Positions 48,912-57,422 of a DNA stretch of 64,000 nt are shown here, one piece after another (positions within the stretch are counted from its first letter, which is position 1; each line of letters starts with the position of its first letter). A program made the translations under genes and the position numbers. Below the pieces are notes generated by a model, which saw only the letters and a program-made list of their open reading frames with translations, was not told the DNA's origin and ran no database searches. The DNA is from Spirochaetaceae bacterium bin103. GTDB taxonomy: Bacteria > Spirochaetota > Spirochaetia > SZUA-6 > Bin103. The stretch covers positions 62,001 through 126,000 of the forward strand of contig MPNH01000003.1 in assembly GCA_002238925.1 (NCBI GenBank). Reading direction: 5' to 3'.

Positions 48912-50869
48912 TGCACGACGCCGACCGGATCCCCGACCGCCTGCGCGCCCTGAGCGGCCGCTCCGACCCGGGCGAGGAATATTCCATCCTGCCGCCCCGC
49001 TACGAGCTCGGCCAGACCAAGTTCATCATCGTCACCGGCAGTGTGATCAGCGGCCTCGGCAAGGGGGTGTTCTCGGCCGGCCTGGCGTCGCTGCTGGAGG
49101 AGCGCGGCCATCGCACCAACCTGATCAAGATGGACGGCTATTTCAACGAGGACGCCGGCACCCTGAGCCCGTTCCGCCACGGCGAAGTGTTCGTGCTCGA
49201 CGACGGCACCGAGTGCGACATGGACATCGGCACCTACGAGCGGTTCGTGGACAAGAGTTTCTCGCAGCACAACATCTTCACCAACGGGCGGCTGACCCGG
49301 CGCCTGAACGAGCTGGAGCGCAGCGGCCAGTTCTCCGGCTCCGACGTGCAGTTCTATCCGCACGTGACCGGCGAGGTGATCCGCTTCGTGCGCGAGTCGT
49401 CGCTTGCCAATGCGGCGGACATCACCCTGGTCGAGATCGGCGGCACGGTCGGAGACGAGGAGGTGCGGCCTTATATCTCGGCGATGAGCGAGCTCGCCTA
49501 CCAGGAGGGGGAGCGCAATGTGTTCTTCATCAACCTGGCGTGGATCATCGAGGCTCCGCACCTGAACGAGCAGAAGAGCAAGGCCGCCCAGCACGGCACC
49601 CAGATGCTGATGCAGATGGGCATCAAGCCGCACATGCTGGTGTGCCGGTGCGACAACCCGGTGGAGCCCGCGGTACGGCGCAAGCTGGCGCAGCGGCTGC
49701 GCCTGCCGGAAGGCAACGTCATCGACCTGCACAGTCAGAAGTCGGTGTACCAGGTGCCCGACCACCTGGCGGCGCAGGATGTCGACCGGCTCACGCTGGA
49801 CTATTTCGGCCTGGCGCCGCGCGCGCGGCAGGCACGGTGCAACTTCACCGCCTACCTGCAGCGCCTGACCAGCGCCTCCGAGCGCGTGGTGGTGGGCCTC
49901 GCCGGCAAGTACATGGGGCCGCGCGACACCTACGCCAGCATCCACAGCGCACTCGAGCACGCCGGCTGCGCGTGCGGCGTGGACGTGGAGGTGGTGGACA
50001 TCCCGACCGACGCCATCGAACTGGCCGGCGCACGCGGCGAGCGGGTGGCCAGTGCCGCCAGCCATCTCGCCGAGATGGACGGCATCATCGTGCCCGGCGG
50101 CTTCGGGGCGCGCGGCTGGGAGGGCAAGATTGCCTGCATCACCCACGCCCGCACCGGCGGACTGCCGATGCTGGGGATCTGCTACGGGTTCCAGGCGGCG
50201 ATGGTGGAGTACGCGCGCTCCTGCTGCGACATGGTGGGCGCCAATACCACCGAGAACGACGCCAACACCTCCGACCCGGTGGTGTGCCTGCTGCCGGAGC
50301 AGTACGAAATCGAAGGCATTGGCGGGTCGATGCGGCTCGGCCGGCACGAGGTAGCGCTGCTCGCCGGGTCGCGGGTGGCCGGCCTGTACGGGGGCTTGAA
50401 GGCGCACGAGCGGTTCCGCCACCGCTACGAGTTCAACCCGCTGTACAAGGACACGTTCGAGGCCGGCGGCATGGTGTTCTCCGGCTGGGCGCCGGGGCAG
50501 CCGATCATCCAGATCGCCGAGTTGCCCGACCATCCGTTCTTCATCGGCGTGCAGTACCACCCCGAGTTCACCAGCCGGCCGGTGCGCCCCAACCCGCTGT
50601 TCCACAGCTTCGTGGCCGCCTGCGCCGCACGCCGGCGCGCGCACGCCGGCAGCGTTCGCGGCCTGCCGCGCACCGTGGACGGTGTGCCCGCCGCCGCCGG
50701 GCCGGGCGGTATGCGCGTTGGCGCACACGAGCCGGGTCCCGGTGCGAATGGCGACCGTACTTCCGCCGACGGCGCCGCCCATGCGCCTGACGGAGGCGCG
50801 GCGAACGCCGGCAGCGCGCATGAAACCGCCGTCTCGGCGGACGCGACGCGGCGGGGGCGGCCGAGGTGA
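48911..50869 (+). CDS. pyrG: CTP synthase, divergent, with extended ends
   Basis: About 652 residues. Amidoligase domain with P-loop VTGSVISGLGKGV, KMDGYFNEDAGTLSP and HGEVFVLDDGTECDMD, then NVFFINLAWI. The glutamine-amidotransferase domain contains GICYGFQ (catalytic Cys about 424) and QYHPEF. Makes CTP from UTP, ATP and glutamine. Classical enzymes read K-L-D-P-Y-x-N-x-D-P-G-T-M-S-P here; this one has D-G-Y and D-A-G instead. There is a ~36-residue N-terminal extension and a ~75-residue Ala/Gly-rich C-terminal tail beyond the usual ~540 residues. Start ATG 48911 (TGATG overlap); GTG 48908 is possible. Confidence 0.9.
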   Translation: MHDADRIPDRLRALSGRSDPGEEYSILPPRYELGQTKFIIVTGSVISGLGKGVFSAGLASLLEERGHRTNLIKMDGYFNEDAGTLSPFRHGEVFVLDDGTECDMDIGTYERFVDKSFSQHNIFTNGRLTRRLNELERSGQFSGSDVQFYPHVTGEVIRFVRESSLANAADITLVEIGGTVGDEEVRPYISAMSELAYQEGERNVFFINLAWIIEAPHLNEQKSKAAQHGTQMLMQMGIKPHMLVCRCDNPVEPAVRRKLAQRLRLPEGNVIDLHSQKSVYQVPDHLAAQDVDRLTLDYFGLAPRARQARCNFTAYLQRLTSASERVVVGLAGKYMGPRDTYASIHSALEHAGCACGVDVEVVDIPTDAIELAGARGERVASAASHLAEMDGIIVPGGFGARGWEGKIACITHARTGGLPMLGICYGFQAAMVEYARSCCDMVGANTTENDANTSDPVVCLLPEQYEIEGIGGSMRLGRHEVALLAGSRVAGLYGGLKAHERFRHRYEFNPLYKDTFEAGGMVFSGWAPGQPIIQIAELPDHPFFIGVQYHPEFTSRPVRPNPLFHSFVAACAARRRAHAGSVRGLPRTVDGVPAAAGPGGMRVGAHEPGPGANGDRTSADGAAHAPDGGAANAGSAHETAVSADATRRGRPR

Positions 50870-50984
50870 GTCGGAACGCCTACTCCGTACCAACGGAGGC
50901 GACGAAACGCGGCGCGCCGGCGTCGCCAGCCGGGCGAATGTATCTCACCAGGCAGGCGTGGAGCGGCACGATGGGAGGCACGCA

Positions 50985-52265
50985 ATGCCGGTAACGGCGG
51001 TGGTCGGCGCCAACTGGGGCGACGAGGGCAAGGGCAAGCTGTGCGACTACCTGGCGGAGACCGCCGATATCGTGATCCGCTTCCAGGGCGGCAAGAACGC
51101 CGGCCACACGATCATCAACCAGTACGGCAAGTTTGCCCTGCACCTGGTGCCGTGCGGAGTGTGCCATGCGCACACCACCAACCTGCTTGGACCGGGCGTG
51201 GCGGTGGACGTGGCGGCGCTGCTCACCGAGCTGGCCGAGCTGCGCGAGCGCGGTGCGCCCAATCCGCACGTGCTGGTTGCCGACCGCGCCCAGGTGGTGC
51301 TGCCGTGGCACGTGGAGTTGGACCGCCTGGAGGAGGCGCGGCGCGGCGCGGCCAAGTTCGGCTCCACCCAGTCCGGCATCGCCCCGTTCTACGCCGACAA
51401 GTACCTGAAGGTCGGCATCCAGGTGGGCGAGCTGTTCGACGCCGGCCACCTGCGCGCACGGCTCGAGCACACCCTGCCGCGCATCAACGTGCTGCGCGAG
51501 CATCTCTACGATGCCGCCCCGCTGTGCCTGGACCGCGTCGTGGAGGAACTGCTGGCCCTCGGCGCCAAGGTGCGCGAAATGGTGGTGGATGCCACCGCAC
51601 TGCTGCAGGCGGCGTTGCGCGACGGCAAGCACCTGCTGCTGGAGGGCCAGCTCGGCGCCTTGCGCGATCCGGACCACGGCATCTACCCGTACGTGACCTC
51701 CTCCTCGCCGCTGGCCGGCTTCGCCACCGTCGGCGCCGGGGTGCCCGCGCACGCCATCGGGCGGGTGGTGGCCACCGTCAAGGCGTACTCCTCCTGCGTC
51801 GGCGCCGGCCCGTTTACCACCGAGCTCACCGGCCCGCGCGGCGACGAGTTGCGCGAGCGAGGCGGCGACGCCGGCGAGTACGGCGCCACCACCGGACGCC
51901 CGCGCCGGGTCGGCTGGTTCGACGCCGTCGCCACCCGCTACGGCTGCGCGGTGCAGGGCGCCACCGAGATGGCGGTGACCCTGCTGGACGTGCTCGGCTA
52001 CCTGGACGAGCTTCCGGTCTGCACCGCCTACGAGGTCGACGGCCGGCGCGTGGACGACTTTCCGGCCACCGCCGTGCTGGAGCGGGCCCGCCCGCGCTAC
52101 GAAACCCTGCCCGGATGGAAGTGCGACATCAGCGGCGCCCGCAGCTTCGGCGAGTTGCCGCCGGCGGCGCAGTCCTACGTGCGGGCGATCGAGGCTGCCG
52201 TCGGCGTCCCGGTGCGCTGGGTGTCCAACGGCCCGCGCCGCGAGCAACTCATCCGCCTCACCTGA
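50985..52265 (+). CDS. purA: Adenylosuccinate synthase
   Basis: 426 residues. GTP-binding loop GANWGDEGKGK (8-18), GGKNAGHTI with the catalytic His, GSTQSGIAP, LLEGQLGALRD and GATTGRPRRVGWFDAV are conserved family blocks. Joins IMP and aspartate with GTP to form adenylosuccinate in AMP synthesis. Start ATG 50985 with GGGAGG six bases upstream; earlier in-frame codons fall in unconserved sequence. Lies 115 bases after pyrG on the same strand, giving a nucleotide-synthesis pair. Confidence 0.95.
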   Translation: MPVTAVVGANWGDEGKGKLCDYLAETADIVIRFQGGKNAGHTIINQYGKFALHLVPCGVCHAHTTNLLGPGVAVDVAALLTELAELRERGAPNPHVLVADRAQVVLPWHVELDRLEEARRGAAKFGSTQSGIAPFYADKYLKVGIQVGELFDAGHLRARLEHTLPRINVLREHLYDAAPLCLDRVVEELLALGAKVREMVVDATALLQAALRDGKHLLLEGQLGALRDPDHGIYPYVTSSSPLAGFATVGAGVPAHAIGRVVATVKAYSSCVGAGPFTTELTGPRGDELRERGGDAGEYGATTGRPRRVGWFDAVATRYGCAVQGATEMAVTLLDVLGYLDELPVCTAYEVDGRRVDDFPATAVLERARPRYETLPGWKCDISGARSFGELPPAAQSYVRAIEAAVGVPVRWVSNGPRREQLIRLT

Positions 52266-52318
52266 CCGCCTGCATGCCGCGCCGACCGGTTATGCCTCAC
52301 TTTGCCTCATTCTGTGAC

Positions 52319-52347
52319 TTGAACTGACTCGTACGGTTGTTTACGCT
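52319..52347 (+). promoter_or_regulatory. Promoter of the VapBC-like module
   Basis: TTGAAC (52319-52324), a 17-base spacer and TACGCT (52342-52347) lie six bases before the antitoxin ATG at 52354, so the transcript would be nearly leaderless. Confidence 0.45.
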
Positions 52348-52353
52348 TTCGCC

Positions 52354-52617
52354 ATGACTCAGTTGACGATCCGGTTTCGCGACGTGGAGTTGGAACGACG
52401 CGTCCGCGAAGAGGCGCAGCATCGCGACACGTCGCTGAACAAGGCGGCCCTGGCGCTGATAAGGAAAGGAGCAGGCATGAGCGGCCCCGGTGAAGGGCCG
52501 CCGACCATCGGCAAAGCCCTCGACCGATTCTTCGGCTCGTGGTCGGCCGAGGAGGAACGTACCGTCCTGGAAGCGGTGGCGGAGCTGGACCGGACCGACG
52601 ACCCGTTCTGGCAATGA
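52354..52617 (+). CDS. VapB-like antitoxin
   Basis: 87 residues. MTQLTIRFRDVELERRVREEA followed by a helix and SLNKAALALIRKG fits a ribbon-helix-helix antitoxin. The C-terminal half (SWSAEEERTVLEAVAELDRTDDPFW) is the typical toxin-binding tail of such proteins. The toxin ATG follows 13 bases after the stop. An ATGA overlap at 52614 also exists but opens only a four-codon frame. Confidence 0.78.
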   Translation: MTQLTIRFRDVELERRVREEAQHRDTSLNKAALALIRKGAGMSGPGEGPPTIGKALDRFFGSWSAEEERTVLEAVAELDRTDDPFWQ

Positions 52618-52630
52618 TTCTGTTCTGACA

Positions 52631-53038
52631 ATGATTCTGGCACTCGACACGAACGTGTACACGGCGTACATGCGCGGCGCCGCCGAGGTCAGAGCGAGGG
52701 TAAGCGCAGCACAGCGGGTCGTGCTACCGGCCGCGACGGTTGCAGAACTTCTGTACGGATTTCGCCATGGTACCCGCTACGAGAAGAACCGCGCTCAACT
52801 CGATGAGTTTCTCGCCAGTCCGTTCGTTGAATTCCATCCTGCGACTCTCAAGACCGCCGATCGCTTCGGCCGCATATCCGCGGCGCTGCGGCGCGCCGGC
52901 ACGCCGATCCCGGTGAACGACGTCTGGATTGCGGCCCAGGCCATGGCGAGCGGCGCCGTGCTGCTCACCGGCGACGGCCACTTCGGCCGCATCCCTGGCT
53001 TGGCGTTCATCAGGATCGCGCCGTCCGGCGGGGAGTGA
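52631..53038 (+). CDS. VapC-like PIN-domain toxin
   Basis: 135 residues with the four PIN acidic positions visible: Asp6 (ILALDTNVY), Glu39 (TVAELLYGF), Asp97 (PVNDVWIAAQA) and Asp115 (LLTGDGHFGRI). A VapC-type endoribonuclease controlled by the preceding antitoxin. The start context CAATGATTCTG is a repeat of the sequence 17 bases upstream. Confidence 0.9.
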   Translation: MILALDTNVYTAYMRGAAEVRARVSAAQRVVLPAATVAELLYGFRHGTRYEKNRAQLDEFLASPFVEFHPATLKTADRFGRISAALRRAGTPIPVNDVWIAAQAMASGAVLLTGDGHFGRIPGLAFIRIAPSGGE

Positions 53039-53052
53039 CGGAGTGACGACTA

Positions 53053-53511
53053 CTATTCGGTGCCCGCTGCCGGCGGGTCGGCGTAGGGAGCGAGGAACCA
53101 CTCGGCGGCCGCCGGTACCGCCGTCCCGGGCGGGGGCGGTACCGCGGCGGCGGCGCCGGTCAGGGTGATCAGCCGCTTGCCGGCACGCGGGAACTGCCGG
53201 CCGGCCGATGCGAGGGCGCGCAGTTCACGGGTGGCGGTGGCGGCATCGGCGGCGTCCGCGCACACCTGGATCAACTCCATGCTTCCGGTTGCATCGCGCG
53301 CCAGGAAGTCGACCTCGTAGCCCGCCGGGGTGCGCACGTAGGTCACCTCGCTCCGGCGGCGCTCCAGTTCGATCAGAACCGCGGTCTCCAGCGCATGCCC
53401 GACGTTGGCCCGCCCGCTGCGGTCGAACACCGGGATCAGGCCCGGATCGACCGGGTAAGCCTTGCGCGGATTCACCATGCGTTGGCGCTCGGAATTCGAT
53501 TCCATCCACAC
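53053..53511 (-). pseudogene. C-terminal fragment of a DUF4143-type ATPase
   Basis: Begins within ERQRMVNPRKAYPVDPGL and continues through NVGHALETAVLIELERR and VRTPAGYEVDFLAR, the C-terminal nuclease-like domain of AAA_14/DUF4143 proteins. The N-terminal ATPase domain is absent: nothing resembling a Walker A is found upstream on this strand. A proline-rich tail ends it. Related in architecture to the intact gene at 36.6-37.8 kb. Confidence 0.7.
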
Positions 53512-53620
53512 CAGCCGCGCCAGGTAGCAGTCGATTCTCCTTCCTGGAAGGAGAACTTCCCACCATCATCGCCTCTTGAAAAGGAGAACTATCGGGCGCA
53601 CGGTCGGGTACCTTGAGAGT

Positions 53621-53806
53621 ATGAGCGCAGAAGCGGTGTTGCAACAACTCGCGGCGGCGCTGGCCGGGCGGCCGGATTCGGCGGGCGCCACGGTTCACGA
53701 TGGCCTGCTGATCGTGCGCCGCCCGGACGGGTCGGCCGTATGCTGGCGGGTCGTGGAGCGCGGCCCGTCGTGGTTCCGTCTCACCTCGGTGCGGGACCGG
53801 GGTTAG
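53621..53806 (+). CDS. Small hypothetical protein
   Basis: 61 residues (MSAEAVLQQLAAALAGRPDS then DGLLIVRRPDGSAVCWRVVERG). No family recognised. Codon usage looks like coding sequence and the frame is clean, but the ribosome site is weak. It lies between the ATPase fragment and the convergent sulfatase. Confidence 0.35.
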   Translation: MSAEAVLQQLAAALAGRPDSAGATVHDGLLIVRRPDGSAVCWRVVERGPSWFRLTSVRDRG

Positions 53807-53827
53807 TCCGGCGGATTTTCCGGGAAG

Positions 53828-55471
53828 TCAGTAGTCGTCGAACACGGCCGGATCGACACCCGGCAGCGTGTCCGCCTTCCAGATGTCCACCGCCGCATCG
53901 TTGCTCTGCTCCGCTCCCGGGGTGCTGCGCCCGGCAGCGACCAGGCGCTTCAGATCGGCCACCATCTCCTTCACCACCGCGGGATGTTCGGCCTGCAGGT
54001 TGTGGCGCTCCGCCGGGTCGCGCTGCATGTCGTAGAGCTGCACCAGGGGCAACCCGTCGCGGGCCGCGGCGGCGTCGTCCAGCGTCCAGCCCCCCGACCC
54101 CGGGCACAGCACCAGCTTCCAGCGCCGGTCGCGGATGGCGAACTTGCCGGATATGGAGTGGTGCACCACGTGGTCGCGGATCAGCTGGCCGCCCTGGCCG
54201 CCCGGGTCGCCGCCCCGGAACAGGGGCAGCATGCTCAGGCTGTCTTCGCCGGCGTCGGCCGGCAGCGGTTGGTCCAGGAAGTCGGCGCAGGTGGCCAGCA
54301 GGTCGGTCAGGCACACGAGCTGGTCGCTGCTGCTGCCCGGCTCGATTACTCCCGGCCAGCGCGCGATGAACGGGACCCGGTGGCCGCCGTCCCAGGCGTC
54401 CGACTTGTAGCCGCGGAAGCCGCCGCTCGGGTGGTGGCCCTGCCCCTCCATCTGGTCGACGCCGATGTAGGGCGCGCAGCCGTTGTCGCTGGTGAAGATG
54501 ACCAGCGTGTCGTCGGCCACGCCGTGGCGCTCCAGGGAGTCGAGCACCTGCCCGAACACGTCGTCGGTTTCCATCACCAGGTCGGCGTACAGGTTGTTCA
54601 ACCCGCTGGCGCCGATCCAGCGCTTGTTGACCGACAGCGGGGTGTGCGGCGAGGTCATTGGCAGGTAGAGGAAGAACGGCTGCCGTTCGGCGGCGCGGGC
54701 GGCGATGTAGCGGTCGGCCGCACGGGCGAACGCCGGCAGCAACTGTTCGAAGTGCCAGTAGGGCATCGCCGGACCCGGCAGGCTGGCCAGGTTGTCGCCG
54801 AGCAGCCGCGCCGGCAGGAACTCGCTCGGCGTGCCGACGGTGGCGTCGTTCTCGATGTAGCAGTAGGGCGGCCAGTTGGGCACGTCGACGCCGAAGTAGG
54901 AGTCGAAGCCGCGCGTGGTAGGGCCGCCGGCGATGGTGCGCGAAAAGAAATCGCGCCACCGCGCCCGCTGCCGCTCGGTCGCCTCCAGCTCGGCAGAGGC
55001 CGGCTGCCCGGCCCGGTGCGGCGGCAGAAAATCCTCGTCCGCGAGGCTTGGCCACGCGGACGAGGCCGCGGTCGCTCCGGGCTGCGTCCCTGCTGACCCG
55101 AACGGCCAGTCCATGCCCAGGTGCCACTTGCCGATGGCGCCGCAGTGGTAGCCGTGGCGCTGCAGCAGCTTGCCGACCGTGAGCCGCGCCGCGTCGATCA
55201 GCGGCGGCCCGTACGGGCTGACAATGCCGCGCTGCAGGGGGGAGCGCCAGTTGTAGCGGCCGGTCAGCACGCCGTAGCGGGACGGCGAGCACACCGCCGA
55301 GCTGGAGTGGGCGTCGCGGCACACCATGCCCTCGCGCGCCAGCCGGTCGAACTGCGGCGTGGCGATCCTGCCGCCAGAGGCGGTTCCGGCACGCGGATTG
55401 AGGCACGACACGTCGCCATACCCCATGTCGTCGACCAGAAAATAGACGACGTTCGGCTTGTTCTCCATCAA
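53828..55471 (-). CDS. Sulfatase (arylsulfatase A-like)
   Basis: 547 residues. NVVYFLVDDMGYGD carries the paired metal aspartates, CSPSRYGVLTG the formylglycine Cys61, then GKWHLGMDWPF, TSPHTPLS and FTSDNGCAP, matching the arylsulfatase A-like (SGSH/eukaryote-like) branch rather than the DHGE branch of the other sulfatases here. No signal peptide is seen. The substrate is unknown. Confidence 0.92.
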   Translation of the reverse strand: MMENKPNVVYFLVDDMGYGDVSCLNPRAGTASGGRIATPQFDRLAREGMVCRDAHSSSAVCSPSRYGVLTGRYNWRSPLQRGIVSPYGPPLIDAARLTVGKLLQRHGYHCGAIGKWHLGMDWPFGSAGTQPGATAASSAWPSLADEDFLPPHRAGQPASAELEATERQRARWRDFFSRTIAGGPTTRGFDSYFGVDVPNWPPYCYIENDATVGTPSEFLPARLLGDNLASLPGPAMPYWHFEQLLPAFARAADRYIAARAAERQPFFLYLPMTSPHTPLSVNKRWIGASGLNNLYADLVMETDDVFGQVLDSLERHGVADDTLVIFTSDNGCAPYIGVDQMEGQGHHPSGGFRGYKSDAWDGGHRVPFIARWPGVIEPGSSSDQLVCLTDLLATCADFLDQPLPADAGEDSLSMLPLFRGGDPGGQGGQLIRDHVVHHSISGKFAIRDRRWKLVLCPGSGGWTLDDAAAARDGLPLVQLYDMQRDPAERHNLQAEHPAVVKEMVADLKRLVAAGRSTPGAEQSNDAAVDIWKADTLPGVDPAVFDDY

Positions 55472-55537
55472 TCGCTCACCGCCTCCTGGCGCTGTCGTCC
55501 TCCACCCCGAGCAGCAGGTGGCCCAGTTCGCCCCGAT

Positions 55538-56686
55538 TCAAGGCCGCGACACCTCCTCAAGATCAGCCTCGACGCTACCGTTGATGCTCGCGAAGGGTAA
55601 CTCGATCTGAGACGAGCGGGCCGCGAGCGGCGCGGGTTCGTGCTCGGCAGAGTATATGCCGCCCGTCACGGCTGCAACCGCGGTGGGAACAATGAACTGC
55701 AGATCGGTCTCCTGGGCGGTCACCACGGGGAAGCCGTAGGGCCCGTTCAAGTGCCGGCAGGGGCGGCCCGCCTCCTCTCGGGACTGCACGAAGTCCAGAT
55801 GTGCACCCAGACGTCGCTGAGCGGATGCGACACCGAGCGGGACGGCGGTCTCGATGGTGTTGCGGATGGGTTCCTCGAGTCCGCGTTCGATTTCGAATCC
55901 GATGCTGGAACGGCCGCCGGCGATGGCGGCAGCGGTGGTCGTCCCGGTGCCGAGAAATGGGTCGAGCACCGTGTCGCCGATCAGCGAGTACATCTGGATC
56001 AGCCGGTACGCGAGTTCGAAAGGGTATGCGGCGCTGCGGGTGCGGGTGTCGCGATCATCGACCTTCGCGTTGCCGAGAAGCTGCCTGGCGCCGACCAGGT
56101 CGAGCCACACATCGGAGAACCACTTGTTGCGCTCCTCCCAGAAGAAGGCGCTGCGCCGGCGGCGGGCCTTGTCGGCGGGCGAGAACTTGCGCGGGCCGCC
56201 GTTGCGGGCGATCAGGATGTACTCGTGTTCGTAGGTGACGTAGGCGCCGGCCGGCAGCATGCCGGAACCGAGAAACTTGTTGGGCGCGTTGGTGGGCTTG
56301 CGCCACAGGATGTCGGGCAGCACGGAGAACCCGAGCGCCATCAGGGCCTGCAGGATGCGGCTGTGGTTGGAGAACAGCCGGAACTCGCCGCCGATGTTGC
56401 GGGTGGCGTCGCCGATGTTGATGCACGCCAGCCCACCCGGCTGCAGCACGCGGCGGCACTCGCGCCACACCGCGTCGAGGCGGGCGTGCATGGCATCGAA
56501 CGCCCGATTGCCGTCTTCCGCTGCAAGCGCCTGCGCGACCGGCGGATCGGACGCGGCGAATTGCTCGTCCCACAGCTCGATCATCGGGTAGGGGGGCGAG
56601 GTCACCACCAGCGACACCGAACCGTCGGGCACCGCGTCCATCCGGCGCGCGTCGGCGAAGTGGACCTGGTGCCGGGTGGTTTCCAC
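55538..56686 (-). CDS. Solitary DNA methyltransferase, beta-class (N4-cytosine or N6-adenine)
   Basis: 382 residues. The catalytic motif IV TSPPYP is at 29-34 and the SAM motif I DPFLGTGTTTAAA comes late (about 240), the order of beta-class methyltransferases. The S-P-P-Y form is more typical of N4-cytosine enzymes. Between them is the target-recognition region. No restriction endonuclease is adjacent, so it may be an orphan methylase for regulation or protection. The ~80 residues after motif I are not recognised. Confidence 0.85.
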   Translation of the reverse strand: METTRHQVHFADARRMDAVPDGSVSLVVTSPPYPMIELWDEQFAASDPPVAQALAAEDGNRAFDAMHARLDAVWRECRRVLQPGGLACINIGDATRNIGGEFRLFSNHSRILQALMALGFSVLPDILWRKPTNAPNKFLGSGMLPAGAYVTYEHEYILIARNGGPRKFSPADKARRRRSAFFWEERNKWFSDVWLDLVGARQLLGNAKVDDRDTRTRSAAYPFELAYRLIQMYSLIGDTVLDPFLGTGTTTAAAIAGGRSSIGFEIERGLEEPIRNTIETAVPLGVASAQRRLGAHLDFVQSREEAGRPCRHLNGPYGFPVVTAQETDLQFIVPTAVAAVTGGIYSAEHEPAPLAARSSQIELPFASINGSVEADLEEVSRP

Positions 56687-56698
56687 AGTGCCCGGACG

Positions 56699-57076
56699 TC
56701 AGGTGTGGGCGATTACGTCGATCTCGACGCGGAAGTTTCTTGCCAAGCCCACCTGTACCGTGCTGCGGGTCGGGCGCGGCTCGGGAAAGAACTCCTCGTA
56801 GACCGCGTTCATATCTGCGAACAGCGCCATGTCGGTCAGGTACACGGTGGCCCGCAGCACCTTGTCCATCGACGAACCGCCCGCCTCCACCAGCGTCTGC
56901 ACGTTGCTCAGCACCTGCCGCACTTCGGCGGCGAAGTCACCCTCCACCGGCTCTCCGGTGGCTGGATCGACCCCCACCTGCCCGGACACGAACAGCAACT
57001 CCCCCCAGCGCAGCGCCGGCGTATACGGCCCGCCCGGCGGCGCCCCCTGCGCGGACATAACGGGTGTCTTTTCCAT
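56699..57076 (-). CDS. RidA-family protein (enamine/imine deaminase)
   Basis: 125 residues. PPGGPYTPALRWGELLFVSGQV, ATVYLTDM and PTRSTVQVGL with the substrate-binding Arg are the RidA/YjgF family blocks. RidA hydrolyses reactive 2-aminoacrylate-type enamines. Start ATG 57076 is seven bases after GGAG; ATG 57082 is too close to that site. Confidence 0.9.
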   Translation of the reverse strand: MEKTPVMSAQGAPPGGPYTPALRWGELLFVSGQVGVDPATGEPVEGDFAAEVRQVLSNVQTLVEAGGSSMDKVLRATVYLTDMALFADMNAVYEEFFPEPRPTRSTVQVGLARNFRVEIDVIAHT

Positions 57077-57259
57077 GCTCATTCTCCTTCGCCTGCCTCG
57101 ATATGGCCGGTGGCCTGTTCGTTCCAAGGCCAACAACCTCACCCAATGCTAACACATTTTGTCATCTGTGCCACCCCCCGCGCACGTCCTCACCGTCAAC
57201 CCATACCACATCCGAAGAGCTGGCAACTCGCTCGGTTTATCACCCCCGGTGCTGATCCC

Positions 57260-57288
57260 TCGACACTCCCTTCGCCTCGTATTATACT
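57260..57288 (+). promoter_or_regulatory. Promoter for the Mrr-STAND gene
   Basis: TCGACA (57260-57265), a 17-base spacer and TATACT (57283-57288) form a near-consensus promoter in a lower-GC intergenic region. The leader to the ATG at 57423 is about 130 bases. Confidence 0.5.
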
Positions 57289-57371
57289 GTCGATGTTTTC
57301 TACTCGCTACGATCGGCCTCTACAAGCGCACGCACTGGTATAACAGTTCCGTAGTCTGTCGAGGACGTACT

Positions 57372-57406
57372 TTGTGACAAGGCATTGCGCCGCCAACAAG
57401 TCACAA
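57372..57406. other. Inverted repeat in the leader of the Mrr-STAND gene
   Basis: TTGTGAC (57372-57378) and GTCACAA (57400-57406) are exact inverses separated by 21 bases, 16 bases before the ATG. Could be an operator or a weak hairpin. The rest of the 346-base gap between the RidA gene and this gene shows only the promoter described at 57260. Confidence 0.4.
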
Positions 57407-57422
57407 CGATACTTGGTTAGTT

